Assembly (NCBI GenBank): GCA_948474755.1
Contig: CAOLHI010004287.1
Coordinates: 62,001-126,000, forward strand
Length of the DNA stretch: 64,000 nt
Direction: 5' to 3'
DNA from: Ctenosaura bakeri
Taxonomy: Eukaryota > Chordata > Lepidosauria > Squamata > Iguanidae
Shown here: positions 21,869-32,763 of the stretch, piece after piece
How positions within the stretch are numbered: position 1 is the first letter of the stretch
Layout of the letters: each line of letters opens with the position of its first letter
Notes under the pieces: model-generated
What the model was told of the DNA's origin: nothing
What the model saw: only the letters and a program-made list of their open reading frames with translations
Databases searched by the model: none
Program-made: the position numbers and the translations under genes

Positions 21869-22648
21869 GGCCCTTTCTGCATGAGGCCAGTGAATCAGGG
21901 AGCTCTGGTGGCGCAGTGGTTAAATGGCAGTACTGCAAGCCACAAGGTTGTGAGTTCAATCCTGCCCAGCTCCAAGGTTGACTCAGCCTTCCATCCTTTC
22001 GCAGGTCGGTAAAATGAGTACCCAGCTTGTTGGGGGCATGTATAGAAATGTTTCAAAATACATGCTATTTGTAAGTTGTTCGCCGCCTCGATCCATATGG
22101 AGAGGCGGGATACAAATAAATAAATAAAAAAATCAGTTTGTGCCGTTTCTTACTGGATTTTCTGGGCTCGAAACAAGGCAGACTTTCCCTCATTTCCTTC
22201 CGCACAGCTGATTGGAAGGAGTGCAAGTTCATGAATCCACACTGCCTCTGCTGTGGCCACTCCTGCTACTCCCCTCACCCCACCTCGTTGGCTGTGATTG
22301 GCCCCCTTTTTTTTGTGTGCATGGTTTAGTACATCAGTGCGTATGTGCGTAAGTCCATACTATCCCCTGGCCCCTCCCATGAGCCCTCCCCTGACCACCA
22401 ATTCACATTGGCATGAATGTATGTGACTGCACCACTGTGAAAGTACGAATCGGATTGATCTGGAAAATTGGAAAACCGATTTCTTCCGGTTTTCAAATAG
22501 CGTGCTTTACCACCACCGGGGGGTGCATTTAGTTGGAATTACATGCAGAATGAAGGTAAATAAACCAAACCTAGTCTGCTCCAACATGCAGAAGACCTCC
22601 GTGGCAAGATGCATTGGCCCGCCTTAATAACCGCGTGCGGAAAGGGCC
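21869..22648. mobile_element. MITE family C, interrupted by a SINE
   Basis: Termini GGCCCTTTCTGCATG and, at the right, CGTGCGGAAAGGGCC. A TAA target duplication flanks it (21866-21868, 22649-22651). Without the SINE and its duplication the element is about 540 bp. The termini match those of families A and B although the interior (CAAGGCAGACTTTCCCTCAT, CCACTCCTGCTACTCCCCTC) differs. No transposase frame. PIF/Harbinger-like on the basis of ends and 3 bp duplication. Confidence 0.85.
21899..22130 (+). mobile_element. tRNA-derived SINE with L2-type tail
   Basis: Begins GGAGCTCTGGTGGCGCAGTG. The A box TGGCGCAGTGG (21909-21919) and B box GAGTTCAATCC (21952-21962) are intact, 32 bases apart, as in a tRNA promoter. 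The 3' part (22075-22121, GTTGTTCGCCGCCTCGATCC onward) is almost identical to the tail of the L2-like LINE at 62659-62705. Flanked by AATCAG (21893-21898, 22131-22136). RNA polymerase III transcript; needs a LINE to move. A well-preserved, likely young copy. Confidence 0.93.
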
Positions 22649-22839
22649 TAAGTCAGCAGGAGGGAGAGGAGAGGAGGGAACATAATCTTGCATTTCCCAA
22701 TAGACTCAGGCAAAGGCAAGCTGCTGCTTGTGTGTTCTTCCTCATTTAATAATGTTTGCCATCTTGAGCACACTCTGATGTTGCTAGTCACACATGTCCT
22801 GGTTTTCATCAGTGAAATTTTGAAGGGTGTAGTATATAA

Positions 22840-23950
22840 TAGTTCTAAGTAGTATAAATTGCTGAAGGCGGTTGTTTGTTAACAATGTGAGGTGAACTGG
22901 TTATTTCAGCTGTCTCAATTGCTTTGTTTTGAAAATAGTAACAACAATAAACTGGACAGAAGGACATGAAAATTATTTATAGAATGTAAGCTCAGGAAAA
23001 CTGAATCAGAGTTTATGAATGATAATCAGCTTTAATTGAAGCCCACAATCTTTGTTTCCAATTATAGCTGACTCACTTTGTTTATTTGTTCCTACTGATC
23101 AAGGAAGTGTCTTTGTTCCTAAGGAAAAAAATTATGTGGCTGCTCAGTCATGAACCATGACAGTGAGACCTTCTGAGATGTTTCAGTCATGCAAACGTAG
23201 GATGGCGGAAGTGGGTTAGATGCATAGCTTTTCTTTGATCAGTTAAGGCCCAGCCTGAGTACAAGCAAGTAACCAAAAAGGACAATTTAAAACAAGAGTT
23301 TAAACAAGAGGGAAACAGGTTATGCAATCTGGGATAGTGATTTTGGAGAATAAGCGCTAACTCCCATTTTAGCCCAGATTTGAGGACATCTTTTCAAATC
23401 AAAGCTGCTTACAAGCCCTATTCACTTCAATGGATCTATACCAGATGGGCCTAAAAGTAGGTCTAACCCTACAAATTCTTCTTCCATTTATTGATTTTTT
23501 TTAAAAAACCTCTTCCAATTAATTTTTACAACAGTGAATCAAATAAATTGCTGAGGATGAGGCAAAAAAAAATTACAGTGACAGGTAAGTGCTCTCCTCT
23601 TCATTTCATGTACCTTACCACCAAACCTCAGCTCAGTGAATCTTCCAAAGACAGATATACAGGATGCACAGCTTCAAAAATTCCGTTTTTAATGTAAAAA
23701 TTGGAGTAAAATTCCAAAGCTAGGTATGACAGTTTGCTTTTATGTAGACAGATTAATAAAACCATTCTGTTTCAACTGTTATAATATGTACATATTTTTC
23801 AAGTCCTTGCAAGAGGAGATTTATAGAGAAGGCAGTCTTGTGAATGGAGATGTTATACACTGGATCTACTCCCAACTACAGACCCTTAAAGTTATTTTTA
23901 CAAGATCTGAGGAAAGGATAAAGCATTTATATGTGAACATGCCTGTAGGA
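22840..23950. other. unassigned sequence
   Basis: AT-rich, no recognised element or exon. A cluster of A and T runs lies near 23490-23575. Confidence 0.4.
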
Positions 23951-23955
23951 ATACA

Positions 23956-24136
23956 TTGTTGTTGTCATTGTTTCTGACTTATGGTGGCTCTAAGGCAAAT
24001 ATATCATGGGGTTTTCTGGCACTGAGAGTGTGTGATGTATTCAAGGTCACCCAAGTGAGTTTCCGTGGCCAAACAGGGAATCAAACCTTGGTCTGCAGCG
24101 TTGCAGTCCAGCACTCAAACCACTATACCACACTGG
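23956..24136 (-). mobile_element. tRNA-derived SINE
   Basis: Minus orientation, near full length. On the plus strand it starts with the tail (TTGTTGTTGTCATTG, CTGACTTATGGTGGC) and ends with the head (CAAACCACTATACCACACTG). B-box region is GGGAATCAAACC on the plus strand. Confidence 0.9.
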
Positions 24137-24299
24137 CATACAGGCTGTAAAACCTAGTGGCACACTTTAAAAGTCATATACAAGCTCTCCACTCAAGGAG
24201 CTTTCTGGAAGACCTTGTGCTGAAAACAGAATAGATTATTTGTCAACTCATAAAACAAAAGCTGTGACTCAATTTCTTTCAATATGCTAGAGGTGTCTC

Positions 24300-24525
24300 T
24301 CTGTGTGTGTGCATGTACCTTCTAGTTGCCTCTTGATTCATGGCAATTCCATGAATTGCACAGGGTTTTCTTAGGCAAGGAATACTCAGCAGTGGTTTGC
24401 CACTGCCTGCCTCTCAAATATTGCCCACAGCACCTGATATTCCTTTGTAGTCTTCCATCCAGGTACAAACTAGGGCTGAGACTGCTTAGTTTCTAAGATC
24501 AGATAGGATCTGGTGCCTTCAAGGT
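24300..24525 (-). mobile_element. 5S rRNA-derived SINE
   Basis: On the minus strand the head reads AGATCCTATCTGATCTTAGA, AACTAAGCAG and then ACCTGGATGGAAGACTAC, which is diverged vertebrate 5S rRNA. It is followed by a body with GGGCAATATTTGAGAGGCAG and a tail leading to GTGCACACACACA. 5S-derived SINEs use the internal 5S promoter. The 5S part is clearly decayed relative to the rRNA gene. Confidence 0.85.
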
Positions 24526-24561
24526 ATTTAGGCATTGCCAAAGAGATAGGTAACCTGTTTT

Positions 24562-24609
24562 AAGGAAGGAAGGAAGGAAGGGAGGGAAGGAGGGAGGGAG
24601 GGAGGGAAA
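24562..24609. repeat. (GGAA)n/(GGGA)n microsatellite
   Basis: Tetranucleotide purine repeat directly following the 5S-derived SINE region. Confidence 0.95.
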
Positions 24610-25325
24610 GATAATCAGGTAATTTTTCTCACTCAGTCTAAGAGCTTGGAAAAATTATGTCCCTGATCTCTGAACCTTTCCCTGCACCCACATAGGAATT
24701 AAATATTAGTTCCCATGGGACTGGGGATAGTCTGTGTGGGAACCCTATTCTGTAACGACTGATGGAGCCATCTAGTTCCATTACACTAGATAGAACTAAT
24801 TTTAAGAGGCTTGCTTGGGCCTTGGCAGCTGAAGCAATGTTTGTTTGGGCAGTCCAAGGTCCTATGATTTCTGACTGAGAAAGACTGTGGATACCCTTTG
24901 GCACCCAGAGAATCCAATAATCCTTTGATAATTTGAATTGAAATATGAGAGGCAGTAAAATAAGAGATCTTAATACTTTGCATCTCCTCGAAGGCAAGTT
25001 TTGATGAGCCCCTGAATATTTTTCCAAGGCTGACTGAGGCAAATTTCAGCAGCATTCCTAAACAATAAATGGCTGCAATCCCTAAACTGTAGCCATACAA
25101 CAGAATTAGCATTGTGGTTATACAATGCTGAGATTGTACCGCTTTAGGCTACAAAAGAACCATTTTAAAATGCTATTCTATGTACCGGGGGAAAGAGATA
25201 CAAGTAAACAAAAATAAACCCAACTTATTCATTTAGAATAAATATTGTCCTATCTGTTGCTGTATTAGTTTCTACTTTGTGGAATACACCTGCCATCCTA
25301 ACAGGTCAATATAAATACCTCCTTC
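24610..25325. other. unassigned sequence
   Basis: Two overlapping open frames on the minus strand (25112-24638 region, up to 134 codons) show no recognisable domain. Nothing else is visible. Confidence 0.4.
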
Positions 25326-25328
25326 GTT

Positions 25329-25487
25329 GGTTCTTGGATGGGAGACCATCAAGGAATACCAAGCACTGTAGGCTATATTTCAAAAGAAGGAACTGGCAAA
25401 ACTACCTCTGAGTATTCATTGCCTAAGAAAACTCTATGAAATTCAAGGGATCCCCATGAGTCATCAGGAACCTTGAAAGTACAGGTG
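25329..25487 (+). mobile_element. 5S rRNA-derived SINE, 5'-shortened
   Basis: GGTTCTTGGATGGGAGACCA, AAGGAATACC and GCACTGTAGGCT are the 3' half of 5S rRNA. A CTGAGTATTCATTGCCTAAG body and a CATGAGTCATCAGGAACCTT tail follow. Confidence 0.85.
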
Positions 25488-25811
25488 CACCCTCCCCCAA
25501 AGGAGTGCTATGATTTCCCAAAGAACACATGTACACACTAAGATCATCCCCAAACATTTCTTCCATGTGCCCTGCCCCACCTTCTGTGAAGAGTGGCTAT
25601 CTGTCTGTCTCTGGACATCTCTGCACACAGGCTTGGCTCATACCAGCTCCTTTGTCTCTGAGGTGCCAAGTGAAGCAGGACATTTTTCTACCAGGCCTTT
25701 GTAGGGCTCCTTTAGTCTGTTCTTACTGCATCTGATCCTTTGGGACTACTCTTTTGTATTGTTATGATACTAGTATTTTTTGTGTGTTTTGTACACTATC
25801 CTGAGACAAAT

Positions 25812-26243
25812 GCCCCTTTCACATGCCACTTCCCATGCAAAATAACCATGGGAGCATTGTGGGATCACGAGGACGATTCTGCATGATGTTCTCACAATTG
25901 TGCAGCACTCCTGTAGTGATCCAGCAGCAATCACAGATTATACCATTTTTGGCTCTTTGCTGAAAATGACCTGTGATTGCATATTCCTCCCACATCCCTA
26001 CTGCGCTTACCTGGCATCCAGAACCTCAGGAAGAGTGATGGCTGTGCTTCCTCCCCCAGCGCCACTTGGGAAACTACCTGGCTGCACTGCAGAAGGAAGG
26101 GGTGGAGCTATCATGCTTCCTTCCATCCAGCACAGAGCTAGTGAGGAGGGAAGCGCAGGGGACGTGATTCCCTCCCACAAGAGGCTTTTCGTTCGATCCC
26201 TGCACGATGGCAGTGAGAAAAGGTAAGGTGCGAAAAGCAGCCC
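25812..26243. mobile_element. MITE family B, diverged copy
   Basis: Starts GCCCCTTTCACATGCC and ends GGTAAGGTGCGAAAAGC, the reverse orientation of the copies at 28361 and 36182. Internal GGAACTACC-like and CATTTTTGGCTCTTTGCTGA text agrees with 57741. The 3 bp target duplication is not recognisable. Non-coding; the open frames inside are compositional. Confidence 0.75.
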
Positions 26244-26299
26244 AGTCTAACTGGAAGCTTAAGCTTAGGTCAAGAATTAAATAAAAAAATTCACCAAGC

Positions 26300-26647
26300 C
26301 TAAACTGTCCTGATTTGGTAGGGATAACCTTGATTAATCCTCTGCCATCCCATTTCTTCAGTAGCATTTAAAAGTCCCAGTTTCTCTCTCCACCTCCCAT
26401 TTTCCTCTTTTGTCCTCACCCTACTTCCATTGGTGCAAACTGAGTTCAAGGTGCAAAAACAGTTTGCAATAAATTAATTCAGTAGGAGGAAAAAAGAGGA
26501 GGAGAGAGTCTTTCCCTTCCATTCAAATAAAAGCAAACTGCTGCAGTCTCTCCTAGCTTGTGTGTTCTTCCTCATTCACTACTATCTAGACCATACTCTG
26601 ATGTTGTTTGGTCAAAGTGTCATTTGTGAAATGTTGAGGATTATGCT
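26300..26647 (+). mobile_element. family D element
   Basis: Contains GTCCTGATTTGGTAGGGA, AATCCTCTGCCATCCCATTT, GTCCCAGTTTCTCTCTCC, CTTGTGTGTTCTTCCTCATT and ends GAAATGTTGAGGATTATGC. Collinear with the copy at 48196, with a shorter middle. Confidence 0.75.
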
Positions 26648-26649
26648 AT

Positions 26650-28357
26650 TCTCTTTATCAAGATTCACTAGTACTCCCCCAACCACGTCCTAGAGACTGA
26701 TGGCTTTCACATCAATGAGGCAGTGAATCTGCCTTCAGGGTTTAGTCCAAACTTTAAAGGAGCTGCCCAAGGTACTGGCACAACACCAAAACAGGTTCAG
26801 CACCTTGGATAGAAGATTTGCTACTCCACTGGCATAGACGGTAGCTGCCTCCATTGCCATTGGTAATATCTTCTATCCTGCCACAGAATGCCCAGCCTGA
26901 TTTGTTTCCTTTGGAAGTTGACGCAAAGCGTGAACAATGCTGGATAACTGTATCAGTACACTGTGTCCCATAGGACAGGCTTAATTTAAAGCTTTCCTAG
27001 GGACATTGAGTCTTTTCAGCTCCATCTCTATCATGCTCTGGTTTGAAAAACATGAATGCACCATAATTTAAACAAGGATCAAAGGAGTTTATTTCAATAA
27101 AATGTTCTAGAAAAAATCATATTGGTCTATAAATTCAGCAGGCCCAAGATTGCACTGTTGTAGTATTTAAAACTCTGAAATATTAAAATAAGGACATAAG
27201 CAGATAAGTGAGGCAATTATGCATATTTTTAATATTTACCCTACCCGTTTACATGTAAACCGGGCACCCTAGTTCATGTACAGGAAAGAGGAAATTAAAG
27301 AATGCAATGAAATTGATTTGCCTCCCTTACTTCAGTTCGCTCTTTGGCTTCAATTCACCATCCGTTTAAGCAAGTTTCCCCCTGCTCGGTTCATTTCCTG
27401 TATCATTTTTGATATTGGGAAAAGCAGTTTAAAAGCAGCATGATGAGAGGGGAAAATCCATCATTTCTCCCTTCTGAATGTTCCTTCTATGTAAGCAGAG
27501 CAATCACATACATAAAACACATGCCATTTGCCCCATCTGGCTAGCTGAGTCCTTTCTAAAATAAGGCATCCATGAAAAGCCTATTTTCTTATTTATTGTT
27601 GAGGATTGGCCCTTCTTCTCTGTATCACCATTATAAACATTTGTGAAATATCATTAAAGCAAGCTGAGAAAGTAGCTGAGGGTATGGGAGGGAACCAATC
27701 AAAAGAAATGAATGAAGAAATTAAAGTGTTGGCACTAATTCTCAAAACGTTTCAGCCACACAAGATACAGCTGAAATCTTGAACGTGCTGCTTACACATT
27801 TGTCAATCCCATTGGCTTTAGCCCACCACTAGTGGGCTCTTAAAGTATTATTAGTTTTATTAGTATTAATTGTACCCTTAGCTTTCAAGTGATAAAAGAA
27901 TTCAATATTACAAGATGGATTTTTGATGTTTGTTTCTGTTTTGTTTTTTTTCAAAGAAATGTATGCACAGTGGTTGAGATAAATGGATCTGGTTTCCCAC
28001 AGTGCCTGTCATACAATTAGGCCAGTGGTTTCTTTGCCTTGCTCACTTGTCTTCGTAAGATGTGGTGATGCAAATATTCGCGTTTGTTCTCTTTGTTTTG
28101 TTGGGTGGCCTGGTGGGATGGCTGCCCTGGGATTTCCCATCTGTTCCTGGTGATCACATTTTCTACCTAAATCCAGTTGAAGGGATTGGTTTCTTAAGGG
28201 CCTTAACATTCAGAGGAAAGCTGTATACTCTGAAGTCTGGTACATTTAGGCATGCTCATTCAGAGTATCAAGAGTAGCTGAGTACTTTTGATTGTCATTT
28301 TCAGATCCATTAACAATAACAACAACAAAAAACAGATATGCAAAGAACATGAAACTG
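26650..28357. other. unassigned sequence
   Basis: About 1.7 kb of AT-rich DNA with no recognised element or exon. Confidence 0.4.
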
Positions 28358-28360
28358 TTA

Positions 28361-28776
28361 GGCCCTTTCTGCACCTTACCTTTTTCCAACGCTGGGGTGC
28401 GGGGATCGTGCAAGCAGCCTCCGGTGAGAGGCTCTCACATCCCTGCTGCTTCAGCTCCACACGAGCTGCCTGCTTGCACGAGAGCCCTGCCTCTTCCTTC
28501 TTCAGTGCAGCCTGGGAAATTCTCAGGCTGCGCTTGGGCAGGAAGTGTGACTGGTGTGACTCCAGAGGCTCCGCACGCCAGGTAAATGCACATGGGGCCC
28601 AGGAGCAATGTGCAATCGCACAACATTTTCGGCTTCCACCCAAAATGAAAAGCTGCGCAATCGGTGCCTGCCAGCCCCTGGAGCATCACACGATTGTGTG
28701 TTGTGCAGATCGCTCCTCACAATTGCACAACACTCCAGGCGCCCTTTCGCATGGCAAATGCCATGCGGAAAGGGCC
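28361..28776. mobile_element. MITE family B (416 bp)
   Basis: Termini GGCCCTTTCTGCACCTTACC and CCATGCGGAAAGGGCC; TTA target duplication on both sides (28358-28360, 28777-28779). GC-rich interior with AGCCTGGGAAATTCTCAGGC, a perfect or near-perfect internal palindrome. It explains all long open frames on both strands here (up to 175 codons). Confidence 0.9.
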
Positions 28777-28924
28777 TTAGTGTGTAGACCACGGATTAAA
28801 CCTTTATTTTGCTAAAAGCACCATTCCTTCACTCCAGGTTTCATCTGTCAGTAGCTATGGGGTAGAAATGAACTTGGTGAAAGTCAGCTACAGATGAGTC
28901 AGGAATTAAAGTGGATGGACCACA

Positions 28925-29010
28925 CTTTTTTTTTTTCTGCCACCCTCTTCTCTCTTTCTTCTTTCCCTCTCTTTCCCTCTCTCACTCTCTCTTTCTCTCT
29001 TTCTGGCAGC
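28925..29010. repeat. CT-rich low-complexity tract
   Basis: Long pyrimidine run with CTCTCTTTC units. Confidence 0.85.
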
Positions 29011-29081
29011 TCTTTCATAATCTCTATATATCTGCTTCCACTTTTGCACCAAAGCAGTCTAAACTCTGAACACTGAACCCT

Positions 29082-29294
29082 CTGTGTGTGTGTGCGTGTG
29101 TGTGTGCGCACGTGCGCCTTCAAGTCACCTGCCAACTTATGATGACCCCATGAATTTCATAGGGTTTTCTTAAGCAAGAGGTGGTTTTGCTATGTATAGC
29201 CTACAGCACCTGGTATTCATTGGCAGTCTCTCATCCAAGTACTAACCAGCGCTGATCCTGCATAGCTTCCAAGATCAGGGAGAATTTGGTGCCT
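29082..29294 (-). mobile_element. 5S rRNA-derived SINE with (TG)n end
   Basis: Plus-strand text begins with a TG run (29084-29107), then CCTTCAAGTCACCTGCCAAC (tail), and ends with CTCTCATCCAAGTACTAACC and AGCTTCCAAGATCAGGGAGA, the complement of 5S rRNA. The TG run corresponds to the CA-rich 3' end of the element. Confidence 0.87.
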
Positions 29295-29764
29295 TAAGAG
29301 GGGAGGGGAGGGATTCACTGCATAGCATTGTAACTGGGGTAGTTACTCATTCGTAACTCCTCAACAGGATTCCATCCATTAATATTAACTGATTGATACA
29401 CCAACATTAACATTGAGACAGTAATTTTAACTTGGACATTTTCAAGCTCTGACTGTGGATCTCCATGAAAGAATCCATGAACCTCAATTCAACAGGTAAA
29501 TTAGATGTGATTATGTGGCAGCTCCATGTGTTTAAACCTGGACTAGTTATATACACAAATGTGTGTGGTGAGAAATATTCATTTGCTTATACCCTGTTCT
29601 CCCTTATAACAGTTCAAAGAAATTGATAGACTTGCATTTTAAAATAAACATTAAAATCACATATCACCTATAATACTTCTAAAAATCACAAAAACAGACA
29701 CCTAAGACTACAGTATCTAAAAGCATAAACATTATAAATCATACATTAGTTGCCTAAATTGCAT

Positions 29765-29972
29765 GAAGGTACCAGATCCTGTCTAATCTCAGAAGCTAAG
29801 CTGGGTCAGGACTGGTTACGATTTAGAAGACCACCAGGGCATACCAGGTGGTGTAGGCTATATTCAGAGGAAGGCAGCCCCTTCTGAGTGTTTGTTGCCT
29901 AAGAAAATCTTGAGATATTCATGGGGTCACTATAAGTCTACAAGTGACTTGAAGGCACGTACACACATATAT
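29765..29972 (+). mobile_element. 5S rRNA-derived SINE
   Basis: The clearest 5S-like head of the window: CCAGATCCTGTCTAATCTCA, GAAGCTAAGCTGGGTCAGGA, then CCACCAGGGCATACCAGGTG and GTGTAGGCT. The body and tail (CACTATAAGTCTACAAGTGA, CTTGAAGGCACGTACACAC) follow. The tail is homologous to that of the tRNA-derived SINEs. Confidence 0.92.
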
Positions 29973-29976
29973 ACTA

Positions 29977-30388
29977 CTAGCATATATACCTGATATTGCC
30001 CATGATTTTATTTTCTCGTAAGTAATACTTGTTAGTAAGATTTGAGATCCTGTGTCTCTAATTCCCCAAACTGTCTTGTCCAGTGCCTGTAACGTTTCTC
30101 CATATTCCCCAAGCTAGTCTGTATTCAGAGTTATTAACATACAGAGGTTGGGTTCCTGGGAGAATACACTGCCCTTCTCCTTGCTGCTAGGTCTCGTCTC
30201 TATAGCAACTGGCCTATTCAAGACAGACACAGTTGACTGAGGCCCGAGAGTTCTGTGGCTGAGAATTGGAAAGGCCCCTCCCTAAACTGCAAACCCCAGG
30301 ATTCCATAGAATCTTCTTAGGCAGCCGATCACATGAGGTCTTCACCTGACCCAGACAAACAGATAAAGTTTGACTTTTATATATTAGA
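29977..30388 (-). mobile_element. non-autonomous Helitron (412 bp)
   Basis: On the minus strand it starts TCTAATATATAAAAGTCAA and ends ATATATGCTAG, between host T and A. Interior text (AACCCAACCTCTGTATGTTA, CACATGAGGTCTTCACC on the plus strand) is shared with the Helitrons at 19514 and 34129. It inserted at the end of the 5S-derived SINE. A family A MITE fragment lies inside (30256-30316). Confidence 0.88.
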
Positions 30389-30390
30389 TT

Positions 30391-30765
30391 ATAACAGCCA
30401 CAAGATTGACTTATGCAAAAAAAAGTGGAAAATTAAAGGAATGGTCTGAGTTAGATGAATTAACATTTTTGTTAAAAAATAAAAGTTTAGATTCATATTT
30501 GGTTACATGGTGGCCTTTCAGGGATTACGTAAAAGAAGAAAAAGGAGAAACTGTGATCATTGGTTTTGATTAGAATACAGAATTCTTGTCCATTATCTAA
30601 TGTTAAAAAAAAATAAGATAATATAACACTGGGGGGAAAAAACTAGAAAGGATGATTAACATGATATTAGTTTCTTCTATGTAAGTGGAATTGGGTGGGA
30701 AGTCAATTTTAATTCTTTCTAATTATGGAAAATTTGAATAAAAATTATTTTACAAAATATCTCCA
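30391..30765 (+). mobile_element. L1 LINE 3' end, 5'-truncated
   Basis: Plus-strand frame from about 30441 reads EWSELDELTFLLKNKSLDSY, WWPFRDYV, ending at a TAG near 30573. It has the spacing and character of the L1 ORF2 C-terminus seen at 32859. An A/T-rich 3' UTR and tail follow. No target duplication was fixed. Confidence 0.7.
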
Positions 30766-30786
30766 TTAGTCTGAAGAAATATACCA

Positions 30787-30862
30787 GCATATAAAGCTGT
30801 TTGAATCAGACCAATGGTCCATCCAGCTGCAACTGGATACCCTGATAGGCAGGAGTCTTCCA
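30787..30862. mobile_element. scrap of second-type tRNA SINE
   Basis: ATATAAAGCTGTTTGAATCA then ACCAATGGTCCATCCAGCTG resembles the repeat at 19005 and 32045. Confidence 0.45.
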
Positions 30863-30869
30863 GTGTTTG

Positions 30870-31764
30870 AGAAAGACGTATTTTCCAATTGTCTTTGGGA
30901 CTTCTGCATCTCAGCTATGTTCTTTGCCAGTGACCTATTGCTTCACTTTGTCAAGAATGAATCAAAAAGGATAATAGGACTTGAATACGATGAGAGGCGC
31001 TGCTGTATCCCCCATCTCCCATACTGCAAACCTTTGAAAATGCCTCAACTGTTGTCACTGAAGAATTTTAAAAGCGTAACAGCCACACAAGGGGTGGAGG
31101 GTGGAGTGAGTGAAGATTGTGGTTCTGATGATACAACTGCATAGTTTGTTCTTTGGGCCAAAGAAGATTTCCCATTCTGACATGATGTAAATATGAAATT
31201 GTTGCTTAATGTAAAGATAGAAAGAGAGAATGCACATATTCAGCCTCATTGACCATTCCCGCACTTTTGAATCACTTTTGAATCGTAAGAGTTCTTCTAG
31301 CTGAAAGGATAGCTAAACTAGAGTGTAGAAACGTTAAGGGATTTTTTGGGGTCTCAGCTCTGAGAATCCCAGCTGGTACATCCAATGCTAATCCCTGAAG
31401 TAAGTTTTCCTAAACTATAAAGTAAATCCAGAGATGGTCAGTTCCTTAACTTTTAGGGGATAACTTATTGCTGATCAATTGGCATTGTTAACGCTTACAT
31501 TTCACTGAAATGCTAGAAACATCTTTCTTCTAGTGAGAGAAATGAACAAAATATTTACTGCCCTATAAAATTAAAAGGAATATGTGATTAAAGAGTAATA
31601 ATTAACTTTAAAGATCAAGTTAGTTTCTTTATTAGGTGCTAATAATTTTATTAGGTGCTAAGTAGCTCAAGGGAGGGACCTCATGAATTAAGCATTAAAC
31701 CTCCTAATGTATCATGAATCTCTCTCCCTCCTCCATTTCCTGTTGCGGCATGAACACACATGAA

Positions 31765-31803
<39 letters not shown>

Positions 31804-32040
31804 TTGTAAGCACACAGGTAATTACTTATCACGTGCTTATCTCCTTTATGACTATTTGCAAGCAAGCATGAAGCTATTATCATGTCATTATTCATTATAT
31901 TACATTTCCTAAAATATTTTCATGAACAAAAATTGCACAGCAGTGATCTAATGAAAATGAGACCGAGAAGCTTCCAGTCAAACCCACCTTAAAGCCAATG
32001 GAACACTTTAATTATGTGCCTCACTGAACCCAACTCTAAG
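30870..32040. other. unassigned sequence with microsatellite
   Basis: No exon or transposon recognised. A perfect TG run lies at 31768-31802. Confidence 0.45.
31768..31802. repeat. (TG)n microsatellite
   Basis: About 17 uninterrupted TG units. Confidence 0.97.
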
Positions 32041-32044
32041 TACA

Positions 32045-32140
32045 TAGCAGGACAGGAAGCTGCCTGCCATGAAGTCGAACCATTGGTTTTGTATTGTCAA
32101 CTCTAACTGAAAGTGGCTGCCTGGGATTTCAGGTAACATG
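32045..32140 (-). mobile_element. scrap of second-type tRNA SINE
   Basis: GGAAGCTGCCTGCCATGAAG then CGAACCATTGGTTTTGTATT, with TGAAAGTGGCTGCCTGGGAT, matches the layout of the repeat at 19005. Confidence 0.5.
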
Positions 32141-32159
32141 CTTTATAAACCCTAGCTGG

Positions 32160-32255
32160 GGATCCCTGGTGTTTCCCTGTGTCTTCCCATCCAAGTATGA
32201 GATAAGCTCCTGAAATCAGACAAGACTGGATGTGTTCAGATGGTATGGTACATCT
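32160..32255 (-). mobile_element. 5S rRNA-derived SINE head
   Basis: TCTTCCCATCCAAGTATGAG, then AAATCAGACAAGACTGGATG and TGTTCAGATGGTATGG are the complement of 5S rRNA reaching its 5' end. About 20 bases are missing in the middle. No proper tail is attached. Confidence 0.75.
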
Positions 32256-32339
32256 ACTAAATAAGGCAAAATGTTTTAAAACTGCTGCAGCTTCCGATAA
32301 ATAAATACCTGACAGACTGAACATATAAATCTGGGTTAT

Positions 32340-32430
32340 TGGAGGCATTGCGTTCATAGGGTCACCATAGACTGAAGTTGGCTTGATGGCAGTTAATAAC
32401 AAAAGTCCCAGCTAACAACAACAACAATAA
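32340..32430 (+). mobile_element. RTE-type 3' tail (SINE or LINE end)
   Basis: TTCATAGGGTCACCATAGAC and GGCTTGATGGCAGTTAATAA match the 3' end of the RTE LINE at 2319-2365 (read on its own strand). An ACAACAACAACAATAACAA run follows, with a local duplication of AAAAGTCCCAGCTA. Confidence 0.7.
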
Positions 32431-32763
32431 CAAAAGTCCCAGCTAGGGTAGACTCATTCCATGAGTTGTTGAATGATAAATCAACAGGTAGGAAAGTCTC
32501 CTTTATTCAATGGATTTACTTTATATAGTGCTAACAACAGAATTCAGGCCCAGGAAGTCTTCCATTGATAGGAATTACCATCACTTGAAGGCAATTTGGT
32601 AACAGAGATCAACAATAGGAAAGTCATTCCCACGAAGGGCAAAAAAGGTGGTAAAATTGTATTAGAGGATTCTTACATGTCAGCAAATGAAAATTTGAAG
32701 CAGTTCTTAAATCAGAAGTATCTGCCTTACAGCAGCTTTATAAAGTGGAATGGAGAAAATCAG

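Larger units (their letters stand above)
21686..22834 (+). mobile_element. family D element, host of a nested insertion
   Basis: Starts ATCATACTCTCCAATTGTCC and ends near TTTGAAGGGTGTAGTATA. These are imperfect inverted ends, clearer in the copy at 48196. Body motifs GTCCCAGTTTCTCTCTCC, TTCAATTGCTGCAAAC and CTTGTGTGTTCTTCCTCATT recur at 26300 and 48196. The element is split at 21868/22649 by a MITE; joining the two sides across one TAA gives the continuous family text. Net length about 370 bp. Superfamily unknown. Confidence 0.75.

Noticed and set aside
21899..21970. tRNA gene
   Set aside because: A and B boxes are intact but no full cloverleaf is formed and the text continues into a LINE-type tail; it is a SINE head.
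28260..28815. Open frames of up to 175 codons on both strands
   Set aside because: They lie within a GC-rich MITE (28361-28776) and recur in its relatives at 36182, 40541 and 46530 with different frames and breaks; no domain.
29765..29870. 5S rRNA gene
   Set aside because: The 5S-like text is diverged and continues into a SINE body and tail; other copies show the same junction.
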